Notes: generated by a model not told the origin, from the sequence alone. A stretch of 64,000 nt of DNA from Ruegeria intermedia (GCF_900129345.1 NZ_FQVK01000006.1:106538-170537); one strand, 5' to 3'; counted from the first letter of the stretch, positions 35,916 through 46,027 are shown. Numbers and translations: made by a program.

Positions 35916-36467
35916 TCAGGCCTCCTTCTTGAACATCAGGATCGAAACGGTGATCGCGGCGGCAAAGGCGCCGGCGGCGAAGATGTACCCGCTGACGGCC
36001 GTCTGCATCATGCCCGACATCATGTGCCCGGACGTGCAGCCTCCGGCCAGTCGTGCGCCATACAACACGATGAACCCGCCCAGAAAGGCGACCAGATAGC
36101 GTTTCACGGGGTCGTCACCGTAATTGGCCCGCCACAATGCGGGGACCTTGTGGTCCCGGGCGTCGATGCCGCCCCGGGCCATGGCGGAAATAAACCCGCC
36201 CAGCATCATCGCAAGGACGAAGACAAAGGAATAATTCAGCGGGTTCCCGACCGATTTGGCGTATTTGCCCCCGGATTTCGCCAGATAGGCGTTGGTCGAG
36301 GTAAAACCGTCATCGGTTGCGGTCACGAGATCCGGGTTGACGGCATCGGCGATGATGCCGTCCAGAATGACGAACTGCGTTGACACGCCGATCGGCTTGA
36401 CCAGCAAGATCGCCAAAAAGAACACAAGGCCGAGCAGAACTCCGCCCGTTTTCCAGGTCATTGGCAT
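35916..36467 (-). CDS. YeeE/YedE (TsuA-like) sulfur-transport membrane protein, first half
   Basis: This 183-residue membrane protein has the other half-motif LYGARLAGGCTSGHMMSGMMQTA with its conserved cysteine. It is the first gene of the pair, with a 3-bp gap to the second. The divergent spacer of 175 bp to the periplasmic protein gene carries a 16-bp direct repeat and an FNR-like box, so the pair and the divergent gene may share control. Confidence 0.88.
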   Translation of the reverse strand: MPMTWKTGGVLLGLVFFLAILLVKPIGVSTQFVILDGIIADAVNPDLVTATDDGFTSTNAYLAKSGGKYAKSVGNPLNYSFVFVLAMMLGGFISAMARGGIDARDHKVPALWRANYGDDPVKRYLVAFLGGFIVLYGARLAGGCTSGHMMSGMMQTAVSGYIFAAGAFAAAITVSILMFKKEA

Positions 36468-36492
36468 GGCATTTTCTCCTAAGGATTCTCAC

Positions 36493-36533
36493 ATTCCATT
36501 TCCCTCATATCTTAAATATTCCATTTCCCGCAT
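36493..36533. repeat. Direct repeat in the divergent sulfur-transport promoter region
   Basis: ATTCCATTTCCCTCAT (36493-36508) and ATTCCATTTCCCGCAT (36518-36533) match at 15 of 16 positions and start 25 bp apart, about 2.4 helical turns. They sit just upstream of the YeeE/YedE start codon. A regulator-binding site is the simplest reading; the regulator is not identified. Confidence 0.6.
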
Positions 36534-36545
36534 GATTTGGATCAA
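36532..36545. promoter_or_regulatory. FNR-like box in the divergent spacer
   Basis: ATGAT-TTGG-ATCAA matches TTGAT-N4-ATCAA at nine of ten positions. It lies between the YeeE/YedE pair and the divergent periplasmic gene, 98 bp before the latter, and touches the second direct repeat. Confidence 0.4.
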
Positions 36546-36642
36546 ATGGCCGGGGAACCTTCGGTTGATTCACGCGGGCCGCCGCTCTACCCTCGCGACG
36601 CCGCAATGCGGCACCCCTGATTTTCGAGATTTGGAGACGATC

Positions 36643-37143
36643 ATGTTGAAATACATTTCCGCATCATTTTTCGCGGCGCTTGCCGCGGCAGCCCCCGTCT
36701 GGGCAGACACATTCGAAAAATACGGCGAGGTCGAGGGCTGGAAGGTCTTCATCGACAACGACAAGAAATCCTGCCTGATCGAGGCCGTGGACGACGCCGA
36801 GAACGTAGTTCAGATGGGCCTGACCGAAGATCGCGGCGTGGGATATGTCGGTGTCTTCACCAAGGCCGAAACCGACATCAAACGCGGCGAGAAGGAAGGC
36901 GTCGCGATCCTGCTGGGCGACAACCTGTATGTCGGCGAGGCGACCGGCATGAAGGGCAACATCACCAAGGGCTATTCGGGCGGCTACGTCCTGTCGGACG
37001 ATCCGCAATTCGCCGATGATCTGGCGCGCCAGAAGGTGATGATCGTGTTCCCCGAGAAGTCCTTTGGCTTCACCGTCGATCTGACCGGCACCTACAAGGC
37101 CATGGAAATGGCGCGCGAATGCAATGAGAAACTGATGCAGTAG
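36643..37143 (+). CDS. Periplasmic hypothetical protein
   Basis: This 166-residue protein has a signal peptide (MLKYISASFFAALAAAAPVW, cleavage after WA) and a mature part with two cysteines (KKSCLIEAVDD and ARECNEKLMQ). The pattern YGEVEGWKVFIDNDKKSCLI followed by short beta segments recalls small secreted proteins that begin with a Trp-Cys motif, but I cannot name a family. It is divergent from the YeeE/YedE genes and ends one base before the convergent CoxE-like stop. Contextually it may bind or respond to sulfur species. Confidence 0.7.
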   Translation: MLKYISASFFAALAAAAPVWADTFEKYGEVEGWKVFIDNDKKSCLIEAVDDAENVVQMGLTEDRGVGYVGVFTKAETDIKRGEKEGVAILLGDNLYVGEATGMKGNITKGYSGGYVLSDDPQFADDLARQKVMIVFPEKSFGFTVDLTGTYKAMEMARECNEKLMQ

Positions 37144-38400
37144 CTACTGTGACAAAGCCGCCATCAGGCGCGCTTTCTCTCCGTGATCGTCGGGTCGTGA
37201 AATCACGGCGGCCAGATCCTCGAGCGATGCAATCGAATGCCCGGCGCGAAAGCTGTCCACATGCGGCAGCATGGTGGCGACGCCTTGGGCCTTGGGCGCG
37301 AACCCGTCCCAGCGCAGCAGCGGGTTCAACCAGATCAGCCGGCGGGCCGACAGGTGCAGGCGTTCGATCTCTTTTTCCAGCAGATCGGGGTCGCCCCGCT
37401 CCAGCCCGTCGGTGATCAGCAGCACCACGGCCCCCTGCCCCATCACCCGGCGCGACCAGTCCCGGTTGAACTGGTGCAGGCATTCGCCGATGCGCGTGCC
37501 GCCCTCCCAATCCTGCGCCTCGGCCCCGGCGGCGGCCAGCGCGGCATCGACGTCGCGCTGATGCAGGTGCCGCGTGATGTTCGTCAGCCGCGTGCCGAAG
37601 GTGAACGCATGCACCTTGGCCCAGCCGGCCCCCTTGGCGTTCGAGACCGTGTGCAGGAAGTGCAGGATGATCCGGCTGTACTGGCTCATCGACCCCGAGA
37701 TGTCACACAGCGCGATCAGGTTGGGCCAGCGCGGCTTCGGTTTGACCAGCGCGATCTGTCGCATTTCGCCGCCCTGACGCATGGCCGCACGCAAGGTGCG
37801 CGCCCGGTCGATCCGCTGGCCCAGATGGCTGGCCTGACCCCGGCGCGAGGCGATCGGGTCCACAGGCAGTTGCAACCGCGCCAGAATGCGCTTGGCCTGC
37901 GCGGTTTCCGCGGTGCTCATCTGTTCGAAATCCAGCGACCGCAGCCGTTCCTCGGACGAGGCGGTCTGCGTGGCGTCAATCTCGATTTCGCTTTCGCCTT
38001 CTTGCTCGGCGCCTTTTGGTTCGTCCCGCTCGACCCCGTCCAGAAGGGCCTCGGCCGCGCGTTTTTCGCCCGCCTCGGCCATGCGTTCCTCCTGAACGCC
38101 GCGAATGGCCGGCAGCATCATCGACATCATGTGCTCAAGATACCGCGGATCGCGCCAGTACAGACGGAAGATCTGGGCGAATACCGTGCGATGCTCGGGC
38201 CGGTTCACGAAACAGGCGTGCAGGGTCCAATAGAAATCCTGCTTGCGGGTGAAGCCCGCCGCCTGCACCGCGCGGATGGCGTCGACCACGCGGCCGGGGC
38301 CGATCGGCAGTCCCGCCTTGCGCAAGGCGCGCGCGAAATGGGTGATATTCTGCGCCAGTTTCGGATCGGCCGGAATTTCCAGCGGAAGCTGTTCGGCCAT
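37144..38400 (-). CDS. coxE: CoxE-like VWA-domain protein
   Basis: This 418-residue protein has an N-terminal CoxE region (ITHFARALRKAGLPIGPGRV) and a C-terminal von Willebrand A domain with the MIDAS motif ALCDISGSMSQYSR, followed by FTFGTRLTNITRHL and LLITDGLERGD. CoxE works with the MoxR-type ATPase CoxD to assemble the CuSMo or related site of CO dehydrogenase. Its ATPase partner gene is immediately upstream on the same strand (37-bp gap). The pair is separated from coxSLM by the sulfur-transport genes. Confidence 0.88.
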   Translation of the reverse strand: MAEQLPLEIPADPKLAQNITHFARALRKAGLPIGPGRVVDAIRAVQAAGFTRKQDFYWTLHACFVNRPEHRTVFAQIFRLYWRDPRYLEHMMSMMLPAIRGVQEERMAEAGEKRAAEALLDGVERDEPKGAEQEGESEIEIDATQTASSEERLRSLDFEQMSTAETAQAKRILARLQLPVDPIASRRGQASHLGQRIDRARTLRAAMRQGGEMRQIALVKPKPRWPNLIALCDISGSMSQYSRIILHFLHTVSNAKGAGWAKVHAFTFGTRLTNITRHLHQRDVDAALAAAGAEAQDWEGGTRIGECLHQFNRDWSRRVMGQGAVVLLITDGLERGDPDLLEKEIERLHLSARRLIWLNPLLRWDGFAPKAQGVATMLPHVDSFRAGHSIASLEDLAAVISRPDDHGEKARLMAALSQ

Positions 38401-38437
38401 CGCTAGGCCCCCGGAGTGTTTTGGCGCCGCGACGTCA

Positions 38438-39346
38438 TCAGACCGGTTCGAGCGTGGCTTTGGCCTGATCCAGAATGCGCTTGGCCTCGGAGCCCTGCAG
38501 TTTCTGGATGTCGTCCTGGTATTTCAGGATCGCGCCCAGCGTGTCGCCGATCACCTCGGGGCTGAGGTTGATCACGTCCAGCGCCAGCAGGCATTTCGCC
38601 CAGTCGATGGTCTCGGCCACGCCGGGTTTCTTGAACAGATCCTCGGTGCGCAGATGCTGGACAAAGGCCACCACCTCGCGGCTCAGCGCCTCGGCGGCCT
38701 CGGGCGCGCGGGCATGCAGGATCTCCAACTCGCGGTCGAAATCGGGGTAGTCGACCCAGTGGTACAGGCAGCGGCGCTTGAGCGCGTCATGCACCTCGCG
38801 CGTGCGGTTCGACGTGACGATGACGATGGGCGGTTCGGGCGCCTTGATCGTGCCGATCTCGGGGATTGTCACCTGGAAATCGCTCAGCGCCTCCAGCAGG
38901 AAGGCCTCGAACGGTTCGTCGGTGCGGTCCAGTTCGTCGATCAGCAGCACCGGCGGGCCAGCCGGGTCGGGCTCCATCGCTTCAAGCAATGGGCGGCGGA
39001 TCAGGTAGTCGCCGCTGAACAACTCCTCCTGCAGGCCCTTCCGGTCGGATCCGCCGACCGCCTCGGCGGTGCGGATGGCCACCATCTGGGCGGGAAAGTT
39101 CCATTCATAGACGGCCGAGGACGCATCGAGCCCCTCATAGCATTGAAGCCGGATCAGGCGGCGGCCAAGTCCAGAGGCCAGGGCCTTGGCGATCTCGGTC
39201 TTGCCGACGCCCGCTTCACCTTCCAGAAACAGCGGCCGGCCCAGTCTCAGCGACAGGAACACCACAGTGGCCAACGCACGGCCACAGACATAGCCCTGCT
39301 CGCCCAGCATCTTCTGAACGGCATCGATGGAATCTGGCTGGCTCAT
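38438..39346 (-). CDS. coxD: MoxR-family AAA+ ATPase (CoxD-like)
   Basis: About 302 residues from MSQPDSIDAVQKMLGEQGYV; a frame extension upstream to 39442 is unlike the family. Walker A is LEGEAGVGKTEIAKAL, Walker B is VLLIDELDRTDEPFEAFL, and the sensor is VIVTSNRTREVHDAL. MoxR/CoxD ATPases act as chaperones with VWA partners to mature metalloenzymes. Its pairing with the CoxE gene just downstream, and the cox genes nearby, supports a role in maturing CoxL. Confidence 0.9.
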   Translation of the reverse strand: MSQPDSIDAVQKMLGEQGYVCGRALATVVFLSLRLGRPLFLEGEAGVGKTEIAKALASGLGRRLIRLQCYEGLDASSAVYEWNFPAQMVAIRTAEAVGGSDRKGLQEELFSGDYLIRRPLLEAMEPDPAGPPVLLIDELDRTDEPFEAFLLEALSDFQVTIPEIGTIKAPEPPIVIVTSNRTREVHDALKRRCLYHWVDYPDFDRELEILHARAPEAAEALSREVVAFVQHLRTEDLFKKPGVAETIDWAKCLLALDVINLSPEVIGDTLGAILKYQDDIQKLQGSEAKRILDQAKATLEPV

Positions 39347-39490
39347 GTGTCTCAATCTCCCTTGGCACAACAGGTCATGGCTGCCGCTGCGCGTCAAGAC
39401 CGTGATCTTTCCGGGACTTGCGGCAATCTGGTCGCTTGGCAAGGTTTGTTGTCACTTTCCCGTGCGGCCTGCCTGTGCTAGCCCGGCGCC

Positions 39491-40528
39491 ATGACCGATA
39501 CTCTGACGCTCCGCCGCCCCGATGACTGGCACCTGCATCTGCGCGATGGCGCCATGCTGCAGGCCGTCCTGCCCGAAACCGCCCGCCATTTCGCTCGGGC
39601 CATCATCATGCCCAACCTTGTGCCCCCGGTGGTCACCGGCGCTCAGGCCGCGTCCTATCGCGACCGTATCCTGGCCGCCCTGCCCGAAGGCATGAGCTTT
39701 GAGCCGTTGATGACCTTGTATCTGACCGAGGATACCGACCCCGACGACATGGCCGCGGCCCATACCAGCGGTCTGGTCAAGGCGGTCAAGCTGTACCCGG
39801 CAGGGGCCACGACCAACTCGGCCTCGGGCGTGCGGGATTTCGACAAGGTGCGCCCCGTGCTGGACCGGATGGCCGAGATCGGCCTGCCGCTCTGCGTGCA
39901 TGGCGAGGTTACCGATGCCGAGATCGACATCTTCGACCGCGAGACGGTGTTCATCGACCGCGTTCTGGACCCGATCCGCAAGGCCACGCCGGGCCTGCGT
40001 GTGGTGATGGAGCATATCACCACACGTGACGGCGTGGAGTATGTGCGCGCCAACGAAACCGATCTGGGCGCCACGATCACCGCGCATCACCTGATCATCA
40101 ACCGCAACCACATCCTTGTGGGCGGGATCAAGCCGCACTATTACTGCCTGCCCGTCGCCAAACGCGAAGAGCACCGCAAGGCTCTGGTCGATGCAGCGAC
40201 CTCGGGCGACGAACGGTTCTTTCTGGGGACTGACAGCGCCCCGCATACGGACGCCAACAAAGAGACGTCCTGCGGCTGCGCGGGATGTTTCACCGCCACG
40301 AATACCATGTCTCTGGTGGCCGAGGTCTTTGACCGCGCGGGTGCGCTGGACAAGCTGGAAGGGTTCACCTCGGTCAACGGGCCAAGGTTCTACCGGCTGC
40401 CCGTCAACGATCAGACCATCACCTTGCAGAAGGGCGATCCGGTCACCTACCCCGACAAGATCGAAACACGCGATGGCCCGGTCACCGTGTTCGACCCCGG
40501 CTTCCCGCTGCACTGGCGCGTGGTCTAG
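39491..40528 (+). CDS. pyrC: Dihydroorotase
   Basis: This 345-residue enzyme of the class II (PyrC) type cyclises carbamoyl aspartate in pyrimidine synthesis. The metal motif is [12 protein letters not shown], the carbamylated lysine lies in [15 protein letters not shown], and further metal histidines in LCVHGEVTD and [12 protein letters not shown]. The substrate loop includes [11 protein letters not shown]. The last bases overlap the convergent MmgE/PrpD gene by 4 bp. No other pyr genes are adjacent. Confidence 0.97.
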   Translation: MTDTLTLRRPDDWHLHLRDGAMLQAVLPETARHFARAIIMPNLVPPVVTGAQAASYRDRILAALPEGMSFEPLMTLYLTEDTDPDDMAAAHTSGLVKAVKLYPAGATTNSASGVRDFDKVRPVLDRMAEIGLPLCVHGEVTDAEIDIFDRETVFIDRVLDPIRKATPGLRVVMEHITTRDGVEYVRANETDLGATITAHHLIINRNHILVGGIKPHYYCLPVAKREEHRKALVDAATSGDERFFLGTDSAPHTDANKETSCGCAGCFTATNTMSLVAEVFDRAGALDKLEGFTSVNGPRFYRLPVNDQTITLQKGDPVTYPDKIETRDGPVTVFDPGFPLHWRVV

Positions 40529-41820
40529 TCAACCAATCGTTTCGCCAGATCCGCTGCGCGCCCGCCGGTGCGCAGCATCGACCAGATCGCATCGGCCTCG
40601 TCCGCGCCGATCAGTTTGGCGGCCTTGTCACGGACCCGGTCCTCGCGGTCGGACAAGGCCATCGGCGCAGCCAGATCGTGGGTTGCCTCGCGCCGCGCCC
40701 CGTCCCGCCGCAGCAGCGCCAAGCGGGCCTCGGTCTCGGACAGCGTTTCATCCGCTTCGACCGTGATCCGGTCGCGCAGGGATTGCAGGCGCGGATCGGC
40801 GCAGACCTTTTCCGTGTAGCTTTCAGGCAGGGCGGTATCGTATCCCAACGCCTGCATCGCGATCACAGTCCGATAGGAAAACTTGGCACCCAGCCCGGTC
40901 GTCGGCGCGGTCTGATTGCAGACGCTCATCCATCGGGGATGGGTGCGGATCTTGATCTCGGCCACCTCGGGTTCGGCGATGTCGAGATCCCTCGCCGCCT
41001 CGAGCGCGGCGTGCAGCCCGTGGCAGCAGGCGTGGAACTTGTGGCTGACGCTTTCGAACAGCCACTCATCCCCAAGTCCCGACAGAGCCGTGGCTGTATC
41101 ATCGGCACCGTGATGGGTCGCGCCAAACCCGAACGGGCCGGTCAGGGCATCGGGATTGGGAACGAACCCCCGCTGCACCAGCAGCGCGGACTCGACCCCG
41201 ACCGAAGCCGCCTGCCCCGCATTGTAGGGCTTGCCCATGGTGCCAAACTGCGCCTTGAGGCCCGCCGCCCGCGTCGCGGTCAGCCCCAGAACCCGGCGCA
41301 TGGCCGCTGCATCGCATCCCAGCAGGCGGGCGGCTGCCACGGCCGCTCCGAACGCGCCCGCCGTCGCGGTCTGGTGAAACCCGATCTGATAATGCCCGCG
41401 CCCCAGCCACAGGCCAATGCGGATGGACAGTTCCATCCCCACCAAGGCCGCCTCGAGCAAATCGACGATGGGCTGGTCCTGCCATTCGGCCACGGCCAGC
41501 GCGGCGGGAAAGACCGCCACCGAGGGGTGGCCGATATGGGCGAAATGCGTGTCATCATAGTCCAGCGCATGCGACACCGTGCCGTTGACCAAAGCCGCCG
41601 CGCGCATCTGCGCGGCCCCGCCGCCGAACAGGGTGGCCTGTCCGGCCCCGCCTTCGTCCAGCACCGTCCCTCGCAGGATGCGCGAGACCGGCTCGTTGAC
41701 CCCTGCGCGCCCAACCGCCAGCCAGTCCAGCGCGGACAGAGACGTCACGATCCGCGCCTGCGCGGTTGTCTTGACCGGGCCGGCGGCGAATTCGGAAAGA
41801 GCGCGTGTAAATTCAGTCAT
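40525..41820 (-). CDS. MmgE/PrpD family protein
   Basis: This 431-residue protein has family motifs [63 protein letters not shown] and [13 protein letters not shown]. The family includes 2-methylcitrate dehydratase (PrpD), aconitate decarboxylase and many uncharacterised members. No prpB/prpC genes are adjacent, so methylcitrate activity should not be assumed. It is encoded alone between pyrC (convergent) and the Coq10-like gene. Confidence 0.85.
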   Translation of the reverse strand: MTEFTRALSEFAAGPVKTTAQARIVTSLSALDWLAVGRAGVNEPVSRILRGTVLDEGGAGQATLFGGGAAQMRAAALVNGTVSHALDYDDTHFAHIGHPSVAVFPAALAVAEWQDQPIVDLLEAALVGMELSIRIGLWLGRGHYQIGFHQTATAGAFGAAVAAARLLGCDAAAMRRVLGLTATRAAGLKAQFGTMGKPYNAGQAASVGVESALLVQRGFVPNPDALTGPFGFGATHHGADDTATALSGLGDEWLFESVSHKFHACCHGLHAALEAARDLDIAEPEVAEIKIRTHPRWMSVCNQTAPTTGLGAKFSYRTVIAMQALGYDTALPESYTEKVCADPRLQSLRDRITVEADETLSETEARLALLRRDGARREATHDLAAPMALSDREDRVRDKAAKLIGADEADAIWSMLRTGGRAADLAKRLVD

Positions 41821-41858
41821 GCGGCGCAGTCTAACGTGCGAGCGCGCCGGGTAAAGCC

Positions 41859-42305
41859 TCAGCCGTAGAGGCTGGCCGCGCGCTGTTCGAAGGCGCGCAC
41901 GATCCGGTGCATCGCCTCATTGAAGACCACGCCGATGATGCCCTGCAACACGGCGTTCTTGAACTCGAAATCCACGTGGAAGGACACGTTGCAGCCGCCC
42001 TCGGGGGCGTCCTCGAAATGCCAGTCGGATTTCATGTATTTGAACGGGCCGTCCAGGTATTCGGTGTCGATCTTCTTCTGCTCGGGGTACAGCGTCACCC
42101 GGCTGCCGAACCGTTCGCGGAACACCTTGAACGAGATCACCAGATCGGCCTCCATCACCTGCGCCTCGCCCGCCGCATAGGTCCGTCGGATCCGCGCGGC
42201 CGAACACCAGGGCAGAAACTCGGGGTATTTCGCCACATCCGCAACCAGATCGTACATCTGCTGCGCGGTGTATGGCAGGTGACGGGTTTCCGAATGAGTG
42301 GGCAT
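41859..42305 (-). CDS. Coq10/RatA-family START-like protein
   Basis: This 148-residue SRPBCC-fold protein begins [20 protein letters not shown] and has [29 protein letters not shown] and [20 protein letters not shown]. Alphaproteobacterial members are Coq10 homologues that bind ubiquinone or support respiration; the name RatA refers to an E. coli relative reported to block ribosome association. No antitoxin-like partner is present, so the ubiquinone-binding reading is preferred. It lies 38 bp before the MmgE/PrpD gene and is divergent from hpt. Confidence 0.88.
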   Translation of the reverse strand: MPTHSETRHLPYTAQQMYDLVADVAKYPEFLPWCSAARIRRTYAAGEAQVMEADLVISFKVFRERFGSRVTLYPEQKKIDTEYLDGPFKYMKSDWHFEDAPEGGCNVSFHVDFEFKNAVLQGIIGVVFNEAMHRIVRAFEQRAASLYG

Positions 42306-42381
42306 GGCAACCTGGACATTTTGGAACGTGACAATGGCGCGTCATGTCGTATGTTGCGCGCCAAAGATCAAGGGGGCAGCC

Positions 42382-42924
42382 ATGAGCCAGCGCGCATATG
42401 TGATAGATGAGATGATCTCGGCCAAGGCCATCGCGGCACGGATCGAGGAATTGTGCCGCGAAATCACCCGCGAATTCGGCGATACCGACAAGTTGGTGGT
42501 CGTGGGCCTGCTGCGCGGCAGCTTCGTGTTCATCGCCGATCTGGTGCGCGAACTGGACCTGCCGATCGAGGTCGATTTTCTCGAGGCGTCTTCGTATGGC
42601 GATTCAATGGAAAGCAGCCGGGAAGTTCGCATTCTCAAGGACTTGCGCGGCGCAATTGAAGGGCGCGACGTGCTGGTGGTCGAAGATATCGTCGACACGG
42701 GGCACACGCTGAACCACGTCACCAACCTGCTGCGCAGTCGCCAGCCGAAACGGCTCAAGTCGATTGCTCTGCTGGACAAACCCAGCCGCCGCGAGGTCGA
42801 TTTCCGCGCCGATTGGATCGGCTTTGAAATCCCGGACGAATTCGTCGTGGGCTATGGCATCGACTATGCCCAACGCAACCGCAACCTGCCCTTCATCGGC
42901 AAGGTCCGCTTTACCCAAGACTGA
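42382..42924 (+). CDS. hpt: Hypoxanthine phosphoribosyltransferase
   Basis: This 180-residue enzyme starts [20 protein letters not shown] (42382), preferred over an upstream in-frame ATG by family length. The PRPP-binding signature is [15 protein letters not shown], with the flexible loop region [15 protein letters not shown] and the base-binding [17 protein letters not shown]. It salvages hypoxanthine and guanine to IMP/GMP. A small membrane-protein gene follows 23 bp downstream and may be cotranscribed. Confidence 0.95.
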   Translation: MSQRAYVIDEMISAKAIAARIEELCREITREFGDTDKLVVVGLLRGSFVFIADLVRELDLPIEVDFLEASSYGDSMESSREVRILKDLRGAIEGRDVLVVEDIVDTGHTLNHVTNLLRSRQPKRLKSIALLDKPSRREVDFRADWIGFEIPDEFVVGYGIDYAQRNRNLPFIGKVRFTQD

Positions 42925-42947
42925 TCCCGCCGCGGATTCGAGGCCCC

Positions 42948-43121
42948 ATGATCCTGCGCCACCTTCTGCGAATGTCCCGATGGGCGCGCAATCCGCCCTC
43001 GGACCAGCGGGTCAAGCTGGTGCTGGGCCTGATCGTGCTGTGCCTGGTGATTGCCGGCGTTGAATACATGGGCTGGTGGCCCGAATGGGCAACCAGCCAG
43101 CCGCGCAAGCTCAGGCCGTGA
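42948..43121 (+). CDS. Small single-pass membrane protein (57 aa)
   Basis: The frame MILRHLLRMSRWARNPPSDQ is followed by one hydrophobic segment (VKLVLGLIVLCLVIAGVEYM) and ends [15 protein letters not shown]. An Arg-rich N terminus before the membrane segment suggests an N-in topology. It starts 23 bp after hpt and the last 11 bp overlap the convergent M20 peptidase gene. I believe similar small proteins follow hpt in other Rhodobacterales, but the function is unknown. Confidence 0.65.
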   Translation: MILRHLLRMSRWARNPPSDQRVKLVLGLIVLCLVIAGVEYMGWWPEWATSQPRKLRP

Positions 43122-44265
43122 CCGGCGCGTCCAGAACCTGACGGATTGCCGCCAGAAAGATACCCGCGCCGACAGGGATCAGCGCATCGGGGAAATCATA
43201 GTCGGGGTTGTGCAGTTGCGGATGGTCAACCCCGGACCCCAGCCAGAACATGGCGGTTTTCGACCCCTTGGCGAACTGCCCGAAATCCTCCGAGAACCTC
43301 TGCGGCACGGTGGTCAGGCGCGGTTGCACCCCGGCCTGCGCGCAGGCTTGAGCCAGGATCTGCACGGTCTCGGGGTGGTTGACGCAGGCCTCAAACACGT
43401 CGTCATAGGTGATCTCAACACCCAGCCCCTCATCGGCGGCGGCCTTGCGGACCAGCGCCTCGGCCTGATCGACCAGTTGCTCCATACGTGCGTCCGAGAC
43501 GGTGCGCAGCGTGACCCATATCTCGGCCTCACCCGGCGCAACGCCGAATGTCGGGGCCCCCAGTTGGGCGTGGGTGACGGTGGTCAGCGCGTAATCCTCA
43601 GTCAGTTCGCCGCCCGGCCCCAAGGCAGCCAGGGTCGGTATCAACAGCGCCATGGCCGAGGCCGGCGACAGCCCGTCCTGCGGGGCCGCCGCGTGCGAGG
43701 TCTTGCCCGTCAGCCGCACCCGCATCCCGCGCGAGGCGCAATTGGCCGGGCCAGAGCACAGCTCGACCGCGCCCAGCTCCAGCCCCGGCAGGTTGTGCAG
43801 GGAGAACAGGAAATCCGGCTGTATTTCAGCGTATTGCGGGTCGTTCCGAAAGTCGCGCGCGCCCTGTCCAGTCTCTTCGGCGGGCTGGAAGATCAGCACG
43901 ACCCGACCGCGTGGCACGGGCGTTTGCGCCAGGTCCTGCGCCACGCCCAACACCATCGTCATGTGGCCGTCATGCCCGCACAGATGACCCTTGCCCAGAA
44001 CCTGCGAGCACCAGGGTTTGCCCGGCATTTCCAAAATCGGAAGTGCGTCCAGTTCACAGCGGATACCGACTGTCGGCCCCGGCTGGCCCGAGTCGAACAC
44101 GGCCCCGACCCCGTGCCCACCGATCCCGGTCAGGACCCTGCTGGCCAAACCGCGCAATTGCTCGGCGATGAAGGCGGCGGTTTCAGCCTCTTCACCTGAC
44201 ACCTCGGGGCGTTGGTGCAATGCGTGGCGCAACTCGGTCAGTTGCGCCAGCTTTTCCGGCGTCAC
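43111..44265 (-). CDS. M20-family amidohydrolase (hippurate hydrolase-like)
   Basis: This 384-residue enzyme has the M20D metal motifs [29 protein letters not shown], and a late [40 protein letters not shown] near the N terminus is typical of the family. Members remove acyl groups from amino acids, hippurate or indole conjugates; the substrate is unknown. It overlaps lipA by 4 bp (ATGA), so it follows lipA in one transcript although the functions seem unrelated. Confidence 0.92.
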   Translation of the reverse strand: MTPEKLAQLTELRHALHQRPEVSGEEAETAAFIAEQLRGLASRVLTGIGGHGVGAVFDSGQPGPTVGIRCELDALPILEMPGKPWCSQVLGKGHLCGHDGHMTMVLGVAQDLAQTPVPRGRVVLIFQPAEETGQGARDFRNDPQYAEIQPDFLFSLHNLPGLELGAVELCSGPANCASRGMRVRLTGKTSHAAAPQDGLSPASAMALLIPTLAALGPGGELTEDYALTTVTHAQLGAPTFGVAPGEAEIWVTLRTVSDARMEQLVDQAEALVRKAAADEGLGVEITYDDVFEACVNHPETVQILAQACAQAGVQPRLTTVPQRFSEDFGQFAKGSKTAMFWLGSGVDHPQLHNPDYDFPDALIPVGAGIFLAAIRQVLDAPVTA

Positions 44266-45212
44266 GCCTGCCCCAGTTTTTTCTGCCGCGCTGCCCGCAG
44301 GCGCGCGAAATCATCGCCCGCATGGTACGACGAGCGGGTCAGCGGCGTGGCCGAAACCATCAGGAACCCTTTGCCATAGGCGGCTTTTTCATAAGCCGCG
44401 AACTCTTCGGGCGTGACAAAGCGGTCCACGCGGTGATGTTTCGGCGTGGGCTGCAGATACTGGCCGATGGTCAGGAAATCGATATCGGCGGCGCGCATGT
44501 CGTCCATGACCTGGCGCACCTGCTGTTCGTTCTCGCCCAAACCAACCATGATGCCCGACTTGGTGAAGATCGACGGGTCCAGTTCCTTGACCCTCTGCAG
44601 CAGACGCAGGGAGTGGAAATAGCGCGCGCCCGGGCGCACCTCGGGGTACAGGCCCGGCACGGTTTCAAGGTTGTGGTTGAACACATCCGGCTTGGCCGCA
44701 ACCACGATTTCCAGAACCGACGGATCGCATTTCAGGAAATCCGGGGTCAGGATCTCGATCGTGGTCTTGGGCGAGCGGTGACGCACCGCGCGGATGGTCT
44801 GTGCGAAATGCTCGGCCCCGCCATCGGCCAGGTCGTCGCGGTCGACCGAGGTGATGACGACGTGGTTCAGGCCCAGCTTTTCCACCGCATGTGCCACCCG
44901 GCCCGGTTCGAACGCGTCCAGCGCATCGGGGCGCCCGGTGGCAATGTTGCAGAAGGTGCAGCCGCGGGTGCAGATCTCGCCCATGATCATCATGGTCGCG
45001 TGGCCCTGGCTCCAGCATTCGCCCACGTTCGGGCAGCCGGCCTCTTCGCAGACGGTGACCAGGTTGTTGTCGCGCATGATCCGGCGCGTGTCGGCATAGC
45101 CCTTGCCACCGGGCGCTTTCACCCGGATCCAGTTGGGCTTTTTCGGCTGCGCATTGTCGGGCTTATGCGCCTTTTCCGGGTGACGTTGTTCAGGGATTTT
45201 CAGATCGCGCAC
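44262..45212 (-). CDS. lipA: Lipoyl synthase (GTG start)
   Basis: This 316-residue radical-SAM enzyme inserts two sulfurs into octanoyl-lipoyl domains. The start is a GTG at 45212 giving (M)[14 protein letters not shown], the conserved alphaproteobacterial N terminus. The auxiliary cluster cysteines are in [13 protein letters not shown] and the radical SAM cluster in [13 protein letters not shown]. The C terminus has the conserved serine ligand in [13 protein letters not shown]. It overlaps the M20 gene and is divergent from the peroxiredoxin gene with a 266-bp spacer in which I found no clear motif. Confidence 0.97.
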   Translation of the reverse strand: MRDLKIPEQRHPEKAHKPDNAQPKKPNWIRVKAPGGKGYADTRRIMRDNNLVTVCEEAGCPNVGECWSQGHATMMIMGEICTRGCTFCNIATGRPDALDAFEPGRVAHAVEKLGLNHVVITSVDRDDLADGGAEHFAQTIRAVRHRSPKTTIEILTPDFLKCDPSVLEIVVAAKPDVFNHNLETVPGLYPEVRPGARYFHSLRLLQRVKELDPSIFTKSGIMVGLGENEQQVRQVMDDMRAADIDFLTIGQYLQPTPKHHRVDRFVTPEEFAAYEKAAYGKGFLMVSATPLTRSSYHAGDDFARLRAARQKKLGQA

Positions 45213-45478
45213 GGGGCCGGTTTCCTGACTTTGAGTCAATTTGGTTGGTGCATAACATAAACCGGTCGGATGTATTACGCCAGCCATGCATAGCTGCCAT
45301 GCGTCGGCGTTTCGCAGATGCAGAATAGGAGCGCAACTTCCTAGGGGATCAACGCAAATTTCGACATGATTTCCGCGGACAAGAGGATATTCGCAAACGC
45401 AGCACATCCCGTGTTGAAGCCGGTTTGGAATCGTTTTAACCCACGGGCCGAACAAATGTGAATCACAGGAGATGCCCC

Positions 45479-46027
45479 ATGAAAACCGGAGCCAAGCTGC
45501 CCGACGTGACATTCCACACCCGCGTGCGCGACGACTCGATCGACGGGCCCAACCCGTTCCGCTGGGAAGACAAGACCACGGCCGACTATTTTGCAGGCAA
45601 GCGGGTCATCCTGTTCTCGCTGCCCGGTGCGTTCACGCCCACCTGCTCGACCTACCAGCTGCCGGGGTTCGAGAACAACTACGAGGCGTTCAAGGCCAAG
45701 GGCATCGACGAGATCTACTGCATGTCGGTCAATGACAGCTTCGTCATGAACAAATGGGCGCAGGATCAGGGGCTGAAGAACGTCAAGGTCATTCCCGACG
45801 GGTCGGGCGAGTTCACCCGCAAGATGGGCATGCTGGTCGACAAGGCCAATCTGGGCTTTGGCATGCGGTCGTGGCGCTATGCCGCCATCATCAACGATGG
45901 CGTGATCGAGGCGTGGTTCCAAGAGCCCGGCCTGATGGACAACTGCCCCGAGGACCCCTATGGCGTTTCGTCGCCCGAGAACCTGATGAAGCACCTGGAG
46001 GAAGCGCAGCAGCCCGAAATGGCCTGA
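45479..46027 (+). CDS. Peroxiredoxin (Prx5/AhpE-like, redoxin family)
   Basis: This 182-residue protein starts [15 protein letters not shown]. The peroxidatic cysteine is in [20 protein letters not shown]. The remaining pattern ([40 protein letters not shown]) is typical of Prx5-type atypical peroxiredoxins that use glutathione, glutaredoxin or thioredoxin. It detoxifies peroxides in the cytosol. The oxyR gene is convergent 48 bp downstream, with a terminator hairpin between them. Ribosome site AGGAG precedes the chosen start. Confidence 0.94.
   Translation: MKTGAKLPDVTFHTRVRDDSIDGPNPFRWEDKTTADYFAGKRVILFSLPGAFTPTCSTYQLPGFENNYEAFKAKGIDEIYCMSVNDSFVMNKWAQDQGLKNVKVIPDGSGEFTRKMGMLVDKANLGFGMRSWRYAAIINDGVIEAWFQEPGLMDNCPEDPYGVSSPENLMKHLEEAQQPEMA

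Noticed and set aside
41859..42305. RatA toxin of a toxin-antitoxin pair
   Set aside because: The protein fits the Coq10/RatA START family, but no antitoxin-like gene is adjacent and Coq10 function is more likely in alphaproteobacteria.
45213..45478. OxyR operator before the peroxiredoxin gene
   Set aside because: No ATAG-N7-CTAT-like tetranucleotide pattern could be placed convincingly in this spacer.
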